Below the pieces are notes generated by a model, which worked only from the letters and a program-made list of their open reading frames with translations, searched no databases and was not told where the DNA came from. Of a stretch of DNA of 64,000 nucleotides, positions 28,950-37,975 are shown piece by piece. The position numbers and the translations under genes are program-made. The stretch comes from Rhodopirellula bahusiensis (lineage in GTDB: Bacteria; Planctomycetota; Planctomycetia; Pirellulales; Pirellulaceae), in assembly GCF_002727185.1 (NCBI RefSeq), contig NZ_NIZW01000018.1, positions 103,063 through 167,062 of the forward strand, given 5' to 3'. The first letter of the stretch is position 1. Each line of letters begins with the position of its first letter.

Positions 28950-31900
28950 TCATTCACGTGTCATGGCTTCGTCAAGGTTTAAAATCAGACTGGCGGTTGT
29001 CATCCAGGCGGCGGTTTCTGCCGCGACTTCCGACTCAGGCGATTCCATTTGACCGACGGTGCAAAACTCGATCGCTTCGTCGATGTGATCGCTGTAGTAA
29101 TCGTTGGTGCGATTCCAAACCGATTGTAAAGCAGCCCGTTCGGAGTCGTGGAAATGCCGCGACAAGACTCTGACCGCGAGAGCGTTCGCGTGATTCTCCC
29201 ACAAAGCTTCGCCCGGCGAGTCTCCTCCAGTCACGATCGCATCAGCAAACGCACGCGATGACTCCAACATGGTTTTGTCGTTCATTAACGTCAGAGCGTG
29301 AAGTGGAGTGTTCGTGCGTCTCACCCCCACTTCGCAAACGCGGCGTTGGGCACTGTCGAAAAGGAATGTCGGTGCACTGCTACGACGCCAAAACGCATAG
29401 ATCGTGCGTCGATACTGCCGCGAACTCAGGCTGGGCTGATAGTCAAACCGGCCCATCGTGATCTCCGCCCAAACGCCGGGCGGTTGGTACGGGTACACGG
29501 GCGGACCACCCACGGTCGGATCAAGCAGACCTGAGACCCGCAATGCATTGTCGCGAATCATCCAGGCTGGTAATCGGAACCGTGGGGATCTGGCAAGCAA
29601 CCGATTCTCGGGATCCAATTCCAGCAACTCAGGCGTGGCAACGCTGCTCTGCCGGTACGTTTGGCTGGTCGCGATCAATCTCAGGATATGCCGTAAATCC
29701 CAATCGCTTTCGATCAGCTCCACCGCCAACCAATCGAGCAATCTTGGATGCGTCGGCAGTTCGCCTTGCAGACCAAAGTCGCCCGGCGTTCGAACCAAAC
29801 CCGCACCGAACATCAATTGCCACATGTGATTCGCAATCACGCGAGCCGTCAGCGGGTTTTCGGAATCGACGATCCAATTGGCCAGATCCAATCGAGTGCG
29901 AGATTTCTCGGCAGGCCATTCCAACACGCTTGGCAACACCGCGCGAGCAACCACGTCACCCTTCGCGTCCCAAACACCACGCAGCAAAACATGTGTGTCG
30001 CGTGGTTTCTCACGCTCGGCAAGCACCATGACTTTGCGAGGCTCGGCTTGTTTCTTCAGATTGCCAAGCTGCTTCCGGGCGAGTTTCAATCGATTGTTGA
30101 CGGCCTGGTATTCGCGATCGGAGATCAGAAACTGCTCCAGCAATCGATTGCGGAGCTTGTCGCTGAGCGGGTCGGCCGAATCGTTTTCGTCAGAGCTGAT
30201 CCATTCGATGAGTTCTTTTAGTGGGGAACCACCATCGACACGCCGAACCGTTTCACCCCGCTCGGACGTCAACGAGATGCGAAAGCGGCCGATGTTCGCA
30301 TTTCCATGAGTGGATCTCTGCCGCATCAAAACGACAATTTGATCGCCGGATTCGACGTCCCAAGGTTCTTCGAGTTCATAGACTCCAACGTGCGGTTCGA
30401 TCGTCTCGGCACCTTCGGTCGTCCATCCGTCGCGAGCGTCGTCGTTCAGCGTCTCTTTGATATTCGCGTAGCGCTTGTCCCACTCGGTCTTGCGATCTTT
30501 GGATGCTTGGTAATCCGCTTTAGCACCGGCGAAATCCAGCTGGGTTTCCGATGGGCTGCCTTCGCGGCGTCCCATCGCCAGGACGCTCGTCAGGGCGAAG
30601 TCTCCATTCCCGCTTCGTGTGAAAGCTTCGCCAACATGTGATTCATGCGGGAAGACTTCGATACGCAAACCGGTGATCCGAGGCATGTCGCTGGGGATCT
30701 GCATCACGATTCGGTAGTCATCTTGAACCGGTGTCGGACCGTGAGTTTGAACGATGCGTTCGTCTTCCACAGTGAAATTGGTGCCCTCGCTGCTGCTTAG
30801 TTTGGGTGTGGGTGTTTGCCAGACTTCATGATCAGACGGCGGGTCGCTTTGAAACTCCGCGAGCCATTCTTCGAAACGCTTGACGGCGTGTTCTTTCTCC
30901 ACCGCTTCGTCGTTTTCGCATTGCTTGACGAAGATTGTGAATTCATTCGCTTGAGGATCGACCTTGGGTGATTCAAATTCCAGATACGGTTTGGCTCGCA
31001 TCCCCGCGTTGCCGTCTTCATCGATGCTGTTGAAGAACGCCGACATCGAATAGTAGTCGTGATGTGTGATCGGATCGAATTTGTGCGTGTGACATTGCAC
31101 GCAACCGAGCGTCAGCCCCAGCCAAACCGTTCCCGTCGTGTTGACTCGGTCGATAACGTAGTCGATGCGAGACTCTTCCGGGTCGCGGCCACCTTCGCCG
31201 TTGGTCATGTGGTTGCGATGGAAACATGTCGCCAGCTTCTGCTCGGCCGTAGCGTCGGGAAGCAAGTCACCCGCGAACTGTTCGATCGTGAACTCGTCGA
31301 ACGGTCGATTGCTGGCGAACTGGTCAATCACCCAATCTCGCCAAGGCCAGTTTTCTCGTGTCCCGTCCTGCTGGAACCCGTCCGAGTCGGAATATCGGGC
31401 GGCATCGAGCCACCACATTGCCATGCGTTCGGCATGGTGCGGCGATTCGAGGCATTGATCAATGAGCTCGTTCCAACTTTGCTCTGCGTCAGATTCGGAC
31501 TGTTCTTCCAGACGAACAATTTGCTCGGACGTCGGTGAGATACCGGTCAAGTCGAACGAGAGCCGACGAAGCTGTGTGACCGGTGACGCGGGCGGACTCA
31601 ATGCGAGATCGTTCTCCGCCAGTTTCTCCATGACGAACGCGTCGATCGGATGCGTTTTAGAGTCTGTCTCCGCAGACTTAGGAACAACCGGACGTGACAA
31701 CTTCTCGAACGACCAATGCTTCCCCCAAGGTGCTCCGGACTCGATCCACTGCCGAATCGCTTCGCGTTCTTTTTCGGTCAGTGGTTTGCGGTGTGAATCC
31801 GCGGGCGGCATCACCATGTCTTCGTCGTCGGAAATGATTCGCGACCAGATCTCGCTGCTCTCCAAATCGCCGGCCTGCACCGCCGCGTATCCGCCACGAT

Positions 31901-32111
31901 CTTCTTTCGCAGCAGTCTCAACATCCAATCGCAGGTCGGCTTCGCGGTTGCCTTCATCCGGACCGTGGCAGTGAAAGCATCGGTCCGATAGGACCGGCAA
32001 GACGTCGCGTGAAAATGAGACGTCTTCCGCGATCACGACAGGACAACTCAAAAGAGCAATCCATGCCAACCCGATCAACGTTGCGAAGACCGGGTTCACT
32101 CGGCTGGTCAT
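28950..32111 (-). CDS. secreted cytochrome-like protein, PSCyt1-DUF1549-DUF1553
   Basis: A planctomycete-specific exported protein of 1053 residues. The ATG at 32111 is chosen because it begins a Sec signal peptide (MTSRVNPVFATLIGLAWIAL). The open frame continues 585 bases upstream, but that part overlaps the divergent AraC gene and has no signal of its own. The PSCyt1 domain carries the heme motif CFHCH at residues 45-49. DUF1549 follows (LRRLSFDLTGISPTSEQIVR; LGCVQCHTHKFDPITHHDYY, a second CxxCH), then a beta-sandwich stretch, and DUF1553 (ANHMWQLMFGAGLVRTPGDF; SLSSRQYRRTIYAFWRR). Co-transcribed with the DUF1501 gene. The reaction is unknown. Confidence 0.93.
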   Translation of the reverse strand: MTSRVNPVFATLIGLAWIALLSCPVVIAEDVSFSRDVLPVLSDRCFHCHGPDEGNREADLRLDVETAAKEDRGGYAAVQAGDLESSEIWSRIISDDEDMVMPPADSHRKPLTEKEREAIRQWIESGAPWGKHWSFEKLSRPVVPKSAETDSKTHPIDAFVMEKLAENDLALSPPASPVTQLRRLSFDLTGISPTSEQIVRLEEQSESDAEQSWNELIDQCLESPHHAERMAMWWLDAARYSDSDGFQQDGTRENWPWRDWVIDQFASNRPFDEFTIEQFAGDLLPDATAEQKLATCFHRNHMTNGEGGRDPEESRIDYVIDRVNTTGTVWLGLTLGCVQCHTHKFDPITHHDYYSMSAFFNSIDEDGNAGMRAKPYLEFESPKVDPQANEFTIFVKQCENDEAVEKEHAVKRFEEWLAEFQSDPPSDHEVWQTPTPKLSSSEGTNFTVEDERIVQTHGPTPVQDDYRIVMQIPSDMPRITGLRIEVFPHESHVGEAFTRSGNGDFALTSVLAMGRREGSPSETQLDFAGAKADYQASKDRKTEWDKRYANIKETLNDDARDGWTTEGAETIEPHVGVYELEEPWDVESGDQIVVLMRQRSTHGNANIGRFRISLTSERGETVRRVDGGSPLKELIEWISSDENDSADPLSDKLRNRLLEQFLISDREYQAVNNRLKLARKQLGNLKKQAEPRKVMVLAEREKPRDTHVLLRGVWDAKGDVVARAVLPSVLEWPAEKSRTRLDLANWIVDSENPLTARVIANHMWQLMFGAGLVRTPGDFGLQGELPTHPRLLDWLAVELIESDWDLRHILRLIATSQTYRQSSVATPELLELDPENRLLARSPRFRLPAWMIRDNALRVSGLLDPTVGGPPVYPYQPPGVWAEITMGRFDYQPSLSSRQYRRTIYAFWRRSSAPTFLFDSAQRRVCEVGVRRTNTPLHALTLMNDKTMLESSRAFADAIVTGGDSPGEALWENHANALAVRVLSRHFHDSERAALQSVWNRTNDYYSDHIDEAIEFCTVGQMESPESEVAAETAAWMTTASLILNLDEAMTRE

Positions 32112-32255
32112 ACAATGGGCTCGGATCAAGGTGGGCTCGCGATGGGCGTACACCCGAAAAGGCGTTGCAGAATCGACGTTGTGTGATCTGCCATTATTGT
32201 CAATCAACGCTGCTGTGTCTTGCCGATTCGTTGCATCGTTTTGTAAAATCCTCGC
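32112..32255. promoter_or_regulatory. divergent regulatory region between the heme-protein operon and its likely AraC regulator
   Basis: The 144-base gap holds both start regions and probably the binding site for the AraC-type regulator. The only sequence feature I noted is the AT-rich core around 32185-32245 (ccattattgtcaatcaacg), consistent with promoters; no operator could be defined by eye. Confidence 0.4.
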
Positions 32256-33020
32256 ATGCCGAAAATCCCTTCCGATACCGTTCGCTGGCATACAAATGTC
32301 TTCGACAGCATCGCCAATCCGATGGCGTGTCTGGAGCTGTTCGACTTTTTGCCGCAGGTTTACATGTACGTCAAAGCAGCGGACGGACGTTACTTGCGGG
32401 CCAACCGTGTGGTTTGCCGGATTGTTGGCGTAGAAGATGAATCCTCCATCGTCGGCAAAACCGACTTTGACTTTTTTCCGCCGGCAATAGCGACGCAGTA
32501 TGTGGAGGAAGATCGCCGCGTGGTCGCTTCGGGTGAGACGTTGACCGATCAAATTTGGTTGGTCCCCGATAGCCGCGGCGTGCCGCAGATCTACTCGTGC
32601 AACAAGATTCCGTTGCTGGATTCCACCGGCGATGTCGTGGCGTTGGCGGGAGTCAAGCGGCCGTACCACGATTCTGACGCCCCCGAGAGCGGTCATCTGC
32701 GTTTACTGAATGTGGTTCAGTTCGTGACACAGCGCTACGCCGATCCAATTGCGGTCGCGGACTTGGCCCGAGAAGCGAACTTGTCCCCTAGCCAGTTGCA
32801 TCGCGAATTCATGCGCCTGTTCGGAATCACGCCGAACCACTACATCCGGGAAGTCCGAGTGGGTGTGGCAAGGCACTTGCTGGAATCGACTCAAGAGGCG
32901 ATCGGCAACATCGCTGCAACAACGGGTTTCTACGACCAGAGCCATTTGACTCGGCAATTCAAAACGTCCACCGGAATCACTCCCACCGAATACCGTCGCA
33001 CCTACAGCCCTTTGGTGTAA
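32256..33020 (+). CDS. AraC-family regulator with an N-terminal PAS domain
   Basis: The 254-residue protein has a PAS domain (about residues 15-135; PQVYMYVKAADGRYLRANRV, then VGKTDFDFFPP and the charged IYSCNKIPLLDSTGDVVALA) followed by a two-helix-turn-helix AraC DNA-binding domain (about 155-250; VADLAREANLSPSQLHREFM and GNIAATTGFYDQSHLTRQFK, then TSTGITPTEYRR). The PAS domain could sense a small ligand, replacing the cupin typical of AraC proteins. It is divergent from the heme-protein/DUF1501 operon and is its probable regulator. Confidence 0.92.
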   Translation: MPKIPSDTVRWHTNVFDSIANPMACLELFDFLPQVYMYVKAADGRYLRANRVVCRIVGVEDESSIVGKTDFDFFPPAIATQYVEEDRRVVASGETLTDQIWLVPDSRGVPQIYSCNKIPLLDSTGDVVALAGVKRPYHDSDAPESGHLRLLNVVQFVTQRYADPIAVADLAREANLSPSQLHREFMRLFGITPNHYIREVRVGVARHLLESTQEAIGNIAATTGFYDQSHLTRQFKTSTGITPTEYRRTYSPLV

Positions 33021-33345
33021 CCGCCTGCGGGCCGCATTGCTGAGCCAGCCATACCTCTCCCAATTTGAGACGGTTCGCAGCAGAAAATGCGACACCTTGT
33101 GTTCCCAGCGATTCTTGCGGGATCCACGAGCGAATGGACATCCAAAGCATGAGCCTTCAAGGATGGTGCATTTGCTTTCAAATTGGTCGCTCAGTGGACC
33201 TTCCCGTTCCCTTGGGCAGGGCAAATCAGGCAATTCCCGCGAATTATGCAATTTAGTTCGCGCGGCCGGGACATTGGCACACAACCTGCGATTCTGCCGA
33301 TGCACCGCAGCAAGATCTCCCACCTGTCTATTTGTTGGATCCACC
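33021..33345. other. non-coding spacer before the VKOR-DsbA gene
   Basis: An open frame runs through this stretch into the next gene, but its translation has no signal peptide or conserved block until Met at 33346, so I regard it as non-coding. No repeat or hairpin of note was found; promoter boxes for the downstream gene cannot be identified. Confidence 0.5.
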
Positions 33346-34815
33346 ATGGCCACTGTCGATTTGCACTCTTCGGTCAATCATCTGTCTCATTCGCCTCTGA
33401 ATTGGAGGGAGTCCGCGGGCGGCGCGGTATCTCGGATTCGAGTCAGTTCGTGGTGGTTGATGCTGGCGTGCAGCGTCATTGCGTTGGGGACAAGCAGCTA
33501 TCTGGCTTACAGTTCATTCACGCAGTCGCCCGTCGCGGGTTGTTCGGGCGGAAGCGTCTTTGATTGCGGCCACGTGTTGCACAGCCGCTGGTCGAAAGTC
33601 GCCACAATCCCAGTCAGCGTCCCAGCCATCCTGACGCACGTGTCGGTAATCGCGTTGCTGCTGTTCCGCCCGATCAGTCTGTTTTGGAAACGAGTTCGCT
33701 GGGGTGCACTCGGCGTTGCTGCGTTGTCGGCTGGCGGAGCCGCGTTGTGGTTCCTTGGCCTGCAGGTGTTCGCACTTGGCCATCTGTGCCCGTACTGCAT
33801 GGTCGCTCACGTCGCCGGTTTGGTTCTGGCGGGAACGTTCCTCTACAGTCGTCCGTTGCAAACGCCGTCGCTTCGCTACTTGGGCACCGCCGCTGTCGCT
33901 GGGCTCGCAGCGATGATCACGCTGCAAATTTCGACCGAACCACCAGAAACATTTGAAGTGATTGAACACAGCGTTCAACCAGCCACTTTCGATGCTCCCG
34001 GATCAGTCGAAGCGTCCGAAACCTTCGCTGCCCCAGGCGTCTTCGAAGCACCAACCAGCGGTACATCCGCACAGGGAGAGAGCGTCGACGGTTTGTTCGC
34101 ACCACCTGAATCAGTCAGCAAGACTCGTGAAGCAACAAAGATGATCGAACGAGTCGCCAACTTTGACTTCGCTCGTTTTGCGATGGCGATGGTGAACCCG
34201 GCTTCGTTGCTATCAGCTGAAGTAGAAGCTCCGCAAAGTGAAACACCGAAAACGGCGGAGATCTTGGGTGGCGTTCGCTTAGCGACCAAGGACTGGCCCC
34301 TCGTCGGAAAGCAGGATGCGGAGATGGTGTTTGTTGAGATGTTCGATTACACCTGCCCACACTGCCAACGCACGCACGAGTCACTCAAAGCGGCCGAAGA
34401 ACACTTCGGCGATCGTCTGGCCGTCATCATGCTGCCGGTTCCTTTGGACGGACAATGCAACCCAGAAATCAAGAGCACTCACGCGTCACATCGTGAGGCT
34501 TGTGACCTAGCGAAATTGGCCGTTGCGGTTTGGATGGTCGACCGAGAAAAGTTTGGTGAGTTCCACGCTTACATGTTCGATTCAAAGCCAACCCACTCGC
34601 AAGCTCTATCGTACGCTTCGCAACTGGTCGACGAAGCGAAACTGAAGTCAACGCTAAACGGGTCGACTCCGACCGAATACATTCAAAAACACATCCAGCT
34701 CTATCAGCGAGCGGGCGCGGGCACGATTCCGAAGCTGCTGTTCCCGAAGACGACCACCGTTGGTGCGGTCGAATCTTCGCAGTCGATGATCCGTTTGATC
34801 GAGCAACATCTCTAA
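33346..34815 (+). CDS. VKOR-DsbA fusion, disulfide-bond formation enzyme
   Basis: A 489-residue membrane protein joining a vitamin-K-epoxide-reductase-like domain to a thiol-oxidoreductase domain. The VKOR part (about residues 33-190) has four TM segments, the loop cysteine pair Cys66 and Cys74 (AGCSGGSVFDC) and the active-site CPYC (Cys148-Cys151) near the periplasmic face. A Pro/Ala/Glu-rich linker (about 200-315) leads to a DsbA/thioredoxin domain with CPHC (Cys337-Cys340). Such fusions carry out both disulfide formation and reoxidation with quinone. The ATG at 33346 is chosen because it begins the well-formed N-terminus; the frame upstream looks non-coding. Confidence 0.93.
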   Translation: MATVDLHSSVNHLSHSPLNWRESAGGAVSRIRVSSWWLMLACSVIALGTSSYLAYSSFTQSPVAGCSGGSVFDCGHVLHSRWSKVATIPVSVPAILTHVSVIALLLFRPISLFWKRVRWGALGVAALSAGGAALWFLGLQVFALGHLCPYCMVAHVAGLVLAGTFLYSRPLQTPSLRYLGTAAVAGLAAMITLQISTEPPETFEVIEHSVQPATFDAPGSVEASETFAAPGVFEAPTSGTSAQGESVDGLFAPPESVSKTREATKMIERVANFDFARFAMAMVNPASLLSAEVEAPQSETPKTAEILGGVRLATKDWPLVGKQDAEMVFVEMFDYTCPHCQRTHESLKAAEEHFGDRLAVIMLPVPLDGQCNPEIKSTHASHREACDLAKLAVAVWMVDREKFGEFHAYMFDSKPTHSQALSYASQLVDEAKLKSTLNGSTPTEYIQKHIQLYQRAGAGTIPKLLFPKTTTVGAVESSQSMIRLIEQHL

Positions 34816-34818
34816 ACT

Positions 34819-34892
34819 GTGGCATAGGCTTCCAGCCTGTGAGCGATCCCTAGGGTGCTCTTTGCAAATCACAGGATGGAATCCTAAGCCAC
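34819..34892. repeat. imperfect inverted repeat between convergent genes
   Basis: Arms of 23 bases at 34819-34841 and 34870-34892 match at 20 positions (gtggcataggcttccagcct versus the reverse of its partner), with a 28-base loop. It sits exactly between the convergent VKOR-DsbA and hypothetical genes and may serve as a bidirectional terminator or be a dispersed palindrome. No T-run is present. Confidence 0.7.
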
Positions 34893-34897
34893 CTTTC

Positions 34898-35356
34898 TCA
34901 GCCTGCAGCGTCGATACGCAGGGCGACTTCCGCGGTGCAAAGCGGAAGATCCGCCGTGACTTCTGATCGCAGTTCGATTTCGATCTGGTTCTGTCCCATC
35001 AACGGCTCAGGAATTTGCAACCGGATGGATTCGCGGTCGCTTTCTTTCGCGAGCCCGGCCAAGTCGCTTGAACCGATGACCTCGTCATTCAAACGCACCA
35101 CGAACCATCGATTCGGTGCAGGGACCATCTCGATCGACACCTGATCGCCCTCTTCCAAGCCGGTGGGGCAATTGAAATGCCGGCGATAGATGGCATGATA
35201 CTCGAACCGTGTTTCATCGCTTTGATTGTTGTTTGCCGAGATCTCGGGCGTCTCCGAAGCATCCGGAACATCCACTCGGTCTGCTTGATCAATCAGCTGA
35301 CCGTCGCGAAAAACTTCGCGGGTCCAGGGGCGTCGCAATCGAATGCGGTGAGTCAT
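34898..35356 (-). CDS. hypothetical protein, beta-rich
   Basis: Function not recognised. With the ATG at 35356 ([20 protein letters not shown]) the protein has 152 residues and an alternating beta-strand pattern ([20 protein letters not shown], then [14 protein letters not shown] and [17 protein letters not shown]) that resembles a carbohydrate-binding or galactose-binding beta-sandwich. No signal peptide is visible, so it is probably cytoplasmic. Its 5' end is 28 bases from the truA start on the other strand, giving a divergent pair. Confidence 0.7.
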   Translation of the reverse strand: MTHRIRLRRPWTREVFRDGQLIDQADRVDVPDASETPEISANNNQSDETRFEYHAIYRRHFNCPTGLEEGDQVSIEMVPAPNRWFVVRLNDEVIGSSDLAGLAKESDRESIRLQIPEPLMGQNQIEIELRSEVTADLPLCTAEVALRIDAAG

Positions 35357-35384
35357 CGAGATCCGGTTTCCATCGAGAATTGAA

Positions 35385-36215
35385 TTGCCAGCCAACGACC
35401 GCCCTCGCACGTTTCATTTGACGGTCGCTTATGACGGCACCGAGTATTGTGGCTGGCAGGTCCAACCTGAACAGCGGTCGATCCAGTCGGAACTCGAACG
35501 CGTTATCCGACCGTTGGCTGGAAGCCCGGTCCGTGTGTTAGGCAGCGGTCGCACGGATGCCGGCGTGCACGCGATCGGCCAAGTCGGTCGTTGTGTGTTG
35601 CCGGTTTGGAACGCGGGCACGATTGCTCTCCAGCGGGCGATCAACAGCAAGTTGCCCGATGACATTCGGGTGAAAGCCGTTCGCGAAACTCGAGAGCGTT
35701 TTCATCCGATCGCCGATGCCACGGGAAAGCAGTATCAGTACTTGGTGCAAGTTGGTGGTAGTCGAGATCCATTCGCGAATCGGTTCGTCCATCGAGTCGG
35801 CGGACCGATCGACCACTCAGCGATGCAGATGGCTGCGACCAAGTTTGTGGGACGGCATGACTTCAAAGCGTTTCAAGGAACGGGCGCCGAGCGACCGTCG
35901 ACGGTTCGAACCATTCATTCGGCCCGCTGGATCCCTCGATCCGCCGCCGGACCGACCGGCGCGGAATTGGAAGGCGAACACTGGTGCTTTGAAATCGATG
36001 GAGAAGGTTTTCTATACAACATGGTTCGCAACTTGATCGGCACCATGTTGGAAGTCGGCCGCGGACGCAAACCGGTGGAGTGGGTCGACGAAGTCCTGGA
36101 GAGCCGCGATCGCAAAATGGCCGGTCCCACAGCGCCGCCCCATGGCTTGTTCCTGTGCCGAGTGGACTACCCCGAGGAGGTGTTTCAGGTGGAAGAATCC
36201 GAGGCGATGGATTGA
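35385..36215 (+). CDS. truA: tRNA pseudouridine(38-40) synthase
   Basis: TruA isomerises uridines 38-40 of the tRNA anticodon stem. The 276-residue protein shows the N-terminal [19 protein letters not shown], the catalytic block [15 protein letters not shown] with the active-site Asp, the [12 protein letters not shown] motif and the C-terminal [19 protein letters not shown], all diagnostic. The start is a TTG at 35385, the only suitable codon that keeps the conserved N-terminus. It ends 159 bases before a Ser/Thr kinase gene. Confidence 0.95.
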   Translation: MPANDRPRTFHLTVAYDGTEYCGWQVQPEQRSIQSELERVIRPLAGSPVRVLGSGRTDAGVHAIGQVGRCVLPVWNAGTIALQRAINSKLPDDIRVKAVRETRERFHPIADATGKQYQYLVQVGGSRDPFANRFVHRVGGPIDHSAMQMAATKFVGRHDFKAFQGTGAERPSTVRTIHSARWIPRSAAGPTGAELEGEHWCFEIDGEGFLYNMVRNLIGTMLEVGRGRKPVEWVDEVLESRDRKMAGPTAPPHGLFLCRVDYPEEVFQVEESEAMD

Positions 36216-36374
36216 TCGGAACACAATCGAATCAATGTTCATCAAAACTTCATCGTCAAAGGCGATAAACAGCGGGAATTGCAGCCGAAACGAAGGAAAC
36301 TGTTCCTTCGCAAAACCGGGTGTCGATTGGTAAACTGATCCGACCGGTTCACCTCTCATTGATGCGATGTCCTT

Positions 36375-37889
36375 ATGTCTGCCGAGAGCCCTCCCGCCTC
36401 TGCGCCCATCCTAGATGAAGAGTCCCGTGCACTTGTACGGCGATCCATCGCTGCCGGTGTGGTGACACTCGACGAGATCAAGACGGTCGTCGCATCGCTG
36501 ATGACCGACGACACCAAGTTCACTCCCAAGCGTCTCGCCGATGGGATGCAGAACGCGGGCCTGCTGACGCGGTGGCAATCCAGCAAGCTCCTCGCCGGAA
36601 AGAGCAAAGGTTTCTTCCTCGGCGCTTACAAGCTGCTTCGGCCGCTCGGCAAAGGCGGCATGGGGATGGTTTACTTGGGTGAACACAATGTCATGAAACG
36701 TCAGATGGCGCTCAAGATATTGAATTCGGACGCCAGTCGCGATGAACGCCGGATCCAACGCTTTCAAGAAGAAGCACGAGCGTCCGCCCAACTCGATCAC
36801 CCGAACATCGTTCGCGCCTACGACTTCAATCAGTCCAACGGCAAGCTCTACATTGTGATGGAGTACATCGACGGGATCGATTTGCACCAAGTCGTTGCCC
36901 GCGACGGTGTGATGTCGATCGCCGCGGCGGTTGATGCGATGTATCAGGCAACCGGCGGGCTATCTCACGCTCACGAACGCGGAATCATCCACCGTGATAT
37001 CAAACCATCCAACCTGATGTTGCGATCCGATGGCGTGGTGAAGGTCAGCGACATGGGACTGGCTCGAATCGGTTGGTCCGAAAGCTCAGGCGAAAGCGGC
37101 AAACGCCGGCTGACTGGAACGGCCGACTTCGTTGCACCGGAACAAGCTCTCAACAGTCACAGCGTCGACGCCAGGGCGGACATCTACTCGCTCGGTTGCA
37201 CGTTGTTTTTCTTGCTCACCGGACGACCGCCATTCAAAGGCGACACGGTGGCTCAGCGACTCGCGAAACATCAGACCGCTCCGATTCCAGACGTCCGAAA
37301 GCTGCGTCCCGATTGCCCAGCACCGCTGGCGAGCCTTCTGGTCCGGATGATGGCAAAGAAACCCGCCGATCGCCCGCCATCCGCCGTGGATTTGATTGGG
37401 CAATTCGATCGCATCCGCCGCACCGCTGGGCTGAAGCAAAAAAATCACCAGCCACTCGCGGCCATCGCGTCGACGTCGGACACGACCGAAGACGGACAAC
37501 TGTACCAAGCGACGATGGAAGACCAGTCCGTCTTCAACGGGTCGGATGCCGATGAAACGCTGCACGACGCGGGCGAATTTGACTTCAGCACGTTGCCGGA
37601 CATCGGCGTGGCGACCACACCGAGCGCGTTCCCTGGATCGGCCTCCGGGTTGTCGAGCACTCCGCCACCTCTCGCCGGCGCAGCATCCAAAACGAATTCG
37701 TCTTCCAACGCGAAATCCGAGCAGGGGCAAACGCTGATGCTGGGGATGGGATTGGCGATTGCCGTCATCGCCCTGATCACAGTGGTCGGCATGGCTGTCT
37801 ACACGATCTCCAAACCAGAAGAATTGAAGGCCCCGAAAATCAAGGCGACCGAAAGCGGGAAAGAGATCGTCATCATCAACGGCGGTTGA
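36375..37889 (+). CDS. membrane-anchored serine/threonine protein kinase
   Basis: A 504-residue bacterial Hanks-type kinase. An N-terminal 80-residue helical region (DEESRALVRRSIAAGVVTLD) precedes the kinase domain at about residues 85-350, with glycine loop LGKGGMGMVYLG, catalytic Lys in MALKIL, loop HRDIKPSNLML, and SDMGLARIG in place of the usual DFG. A low-complexity acidic/Ser-rich linker (about 355-450) leads to one TM near the C-terminus (LGMGLAIAVIALITVVGMAV). It is followed by an FHA-domain gene and a flippase gene on the same strand. Confidence 0.93.
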   Translation: MSAESPPASAPILDEESRALVRRSIAAGVVTLDEIKTVVASLMTDDTKFTPKRLADGMQNAGLLTRWQSSKLLAGKSKGFFLGAYKLLRPLGKGGMGMVYLGEHNVMKRQMALKILNSDASRDERRIQRFQEEARASAQLDHPNIVRAYDFNQSNGKLYIVMEYIDGIDLHQVVARDGVMSIAAAVDAMYQATGGLSHAHERGIIHRDIKPSNLMLRSDGVVKVSDMGLARIGWSESSGESGKRRLTGTADFVAPEQALNSHSVDARADIYSLGCTLFFLLTGRPPFKGDTVAQRLAKHQTAPIPDVRKLRPDCPAPLASLLVRMMAKKPADRPPSAVDLIGQFDRIRRTAGLKQKNHQPLAAIASTSDTTEDGQLYQATMEDQSVFNGSDADETLHDAGEFDFSTLPDIGVATTPSAFPGSASGLSSTPPPLAGAASKTNSSSNAKSEQGQTLMLGMGLAIAVIALITVVGMAVYTISKPEELKAPKIKATESGKEIVIINGG

Positions 37890-37975
37890 AACCTCGGCAA
37901 ATTCGACTCTCTTTGTTATGATTGGACCGCAGTAGCGGCGCGGCCAGAAAGGGTCGGACCGGACCTTCCTCTCCG

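Noticed and set aside
32112..32696. N-terminal extension of the PSCyt1 protein
   Set aside because: It overlaps the divergent AraC gene, contains no conserved block and a clean signal peptide begins at 32111.
33037..33345. 103-codon N-terminal extension of the VKOR-DsbA gene
   Set aside because: Translation has no conserved or membrane segment before Met at 33346, where the VKOR N-terminus starts.
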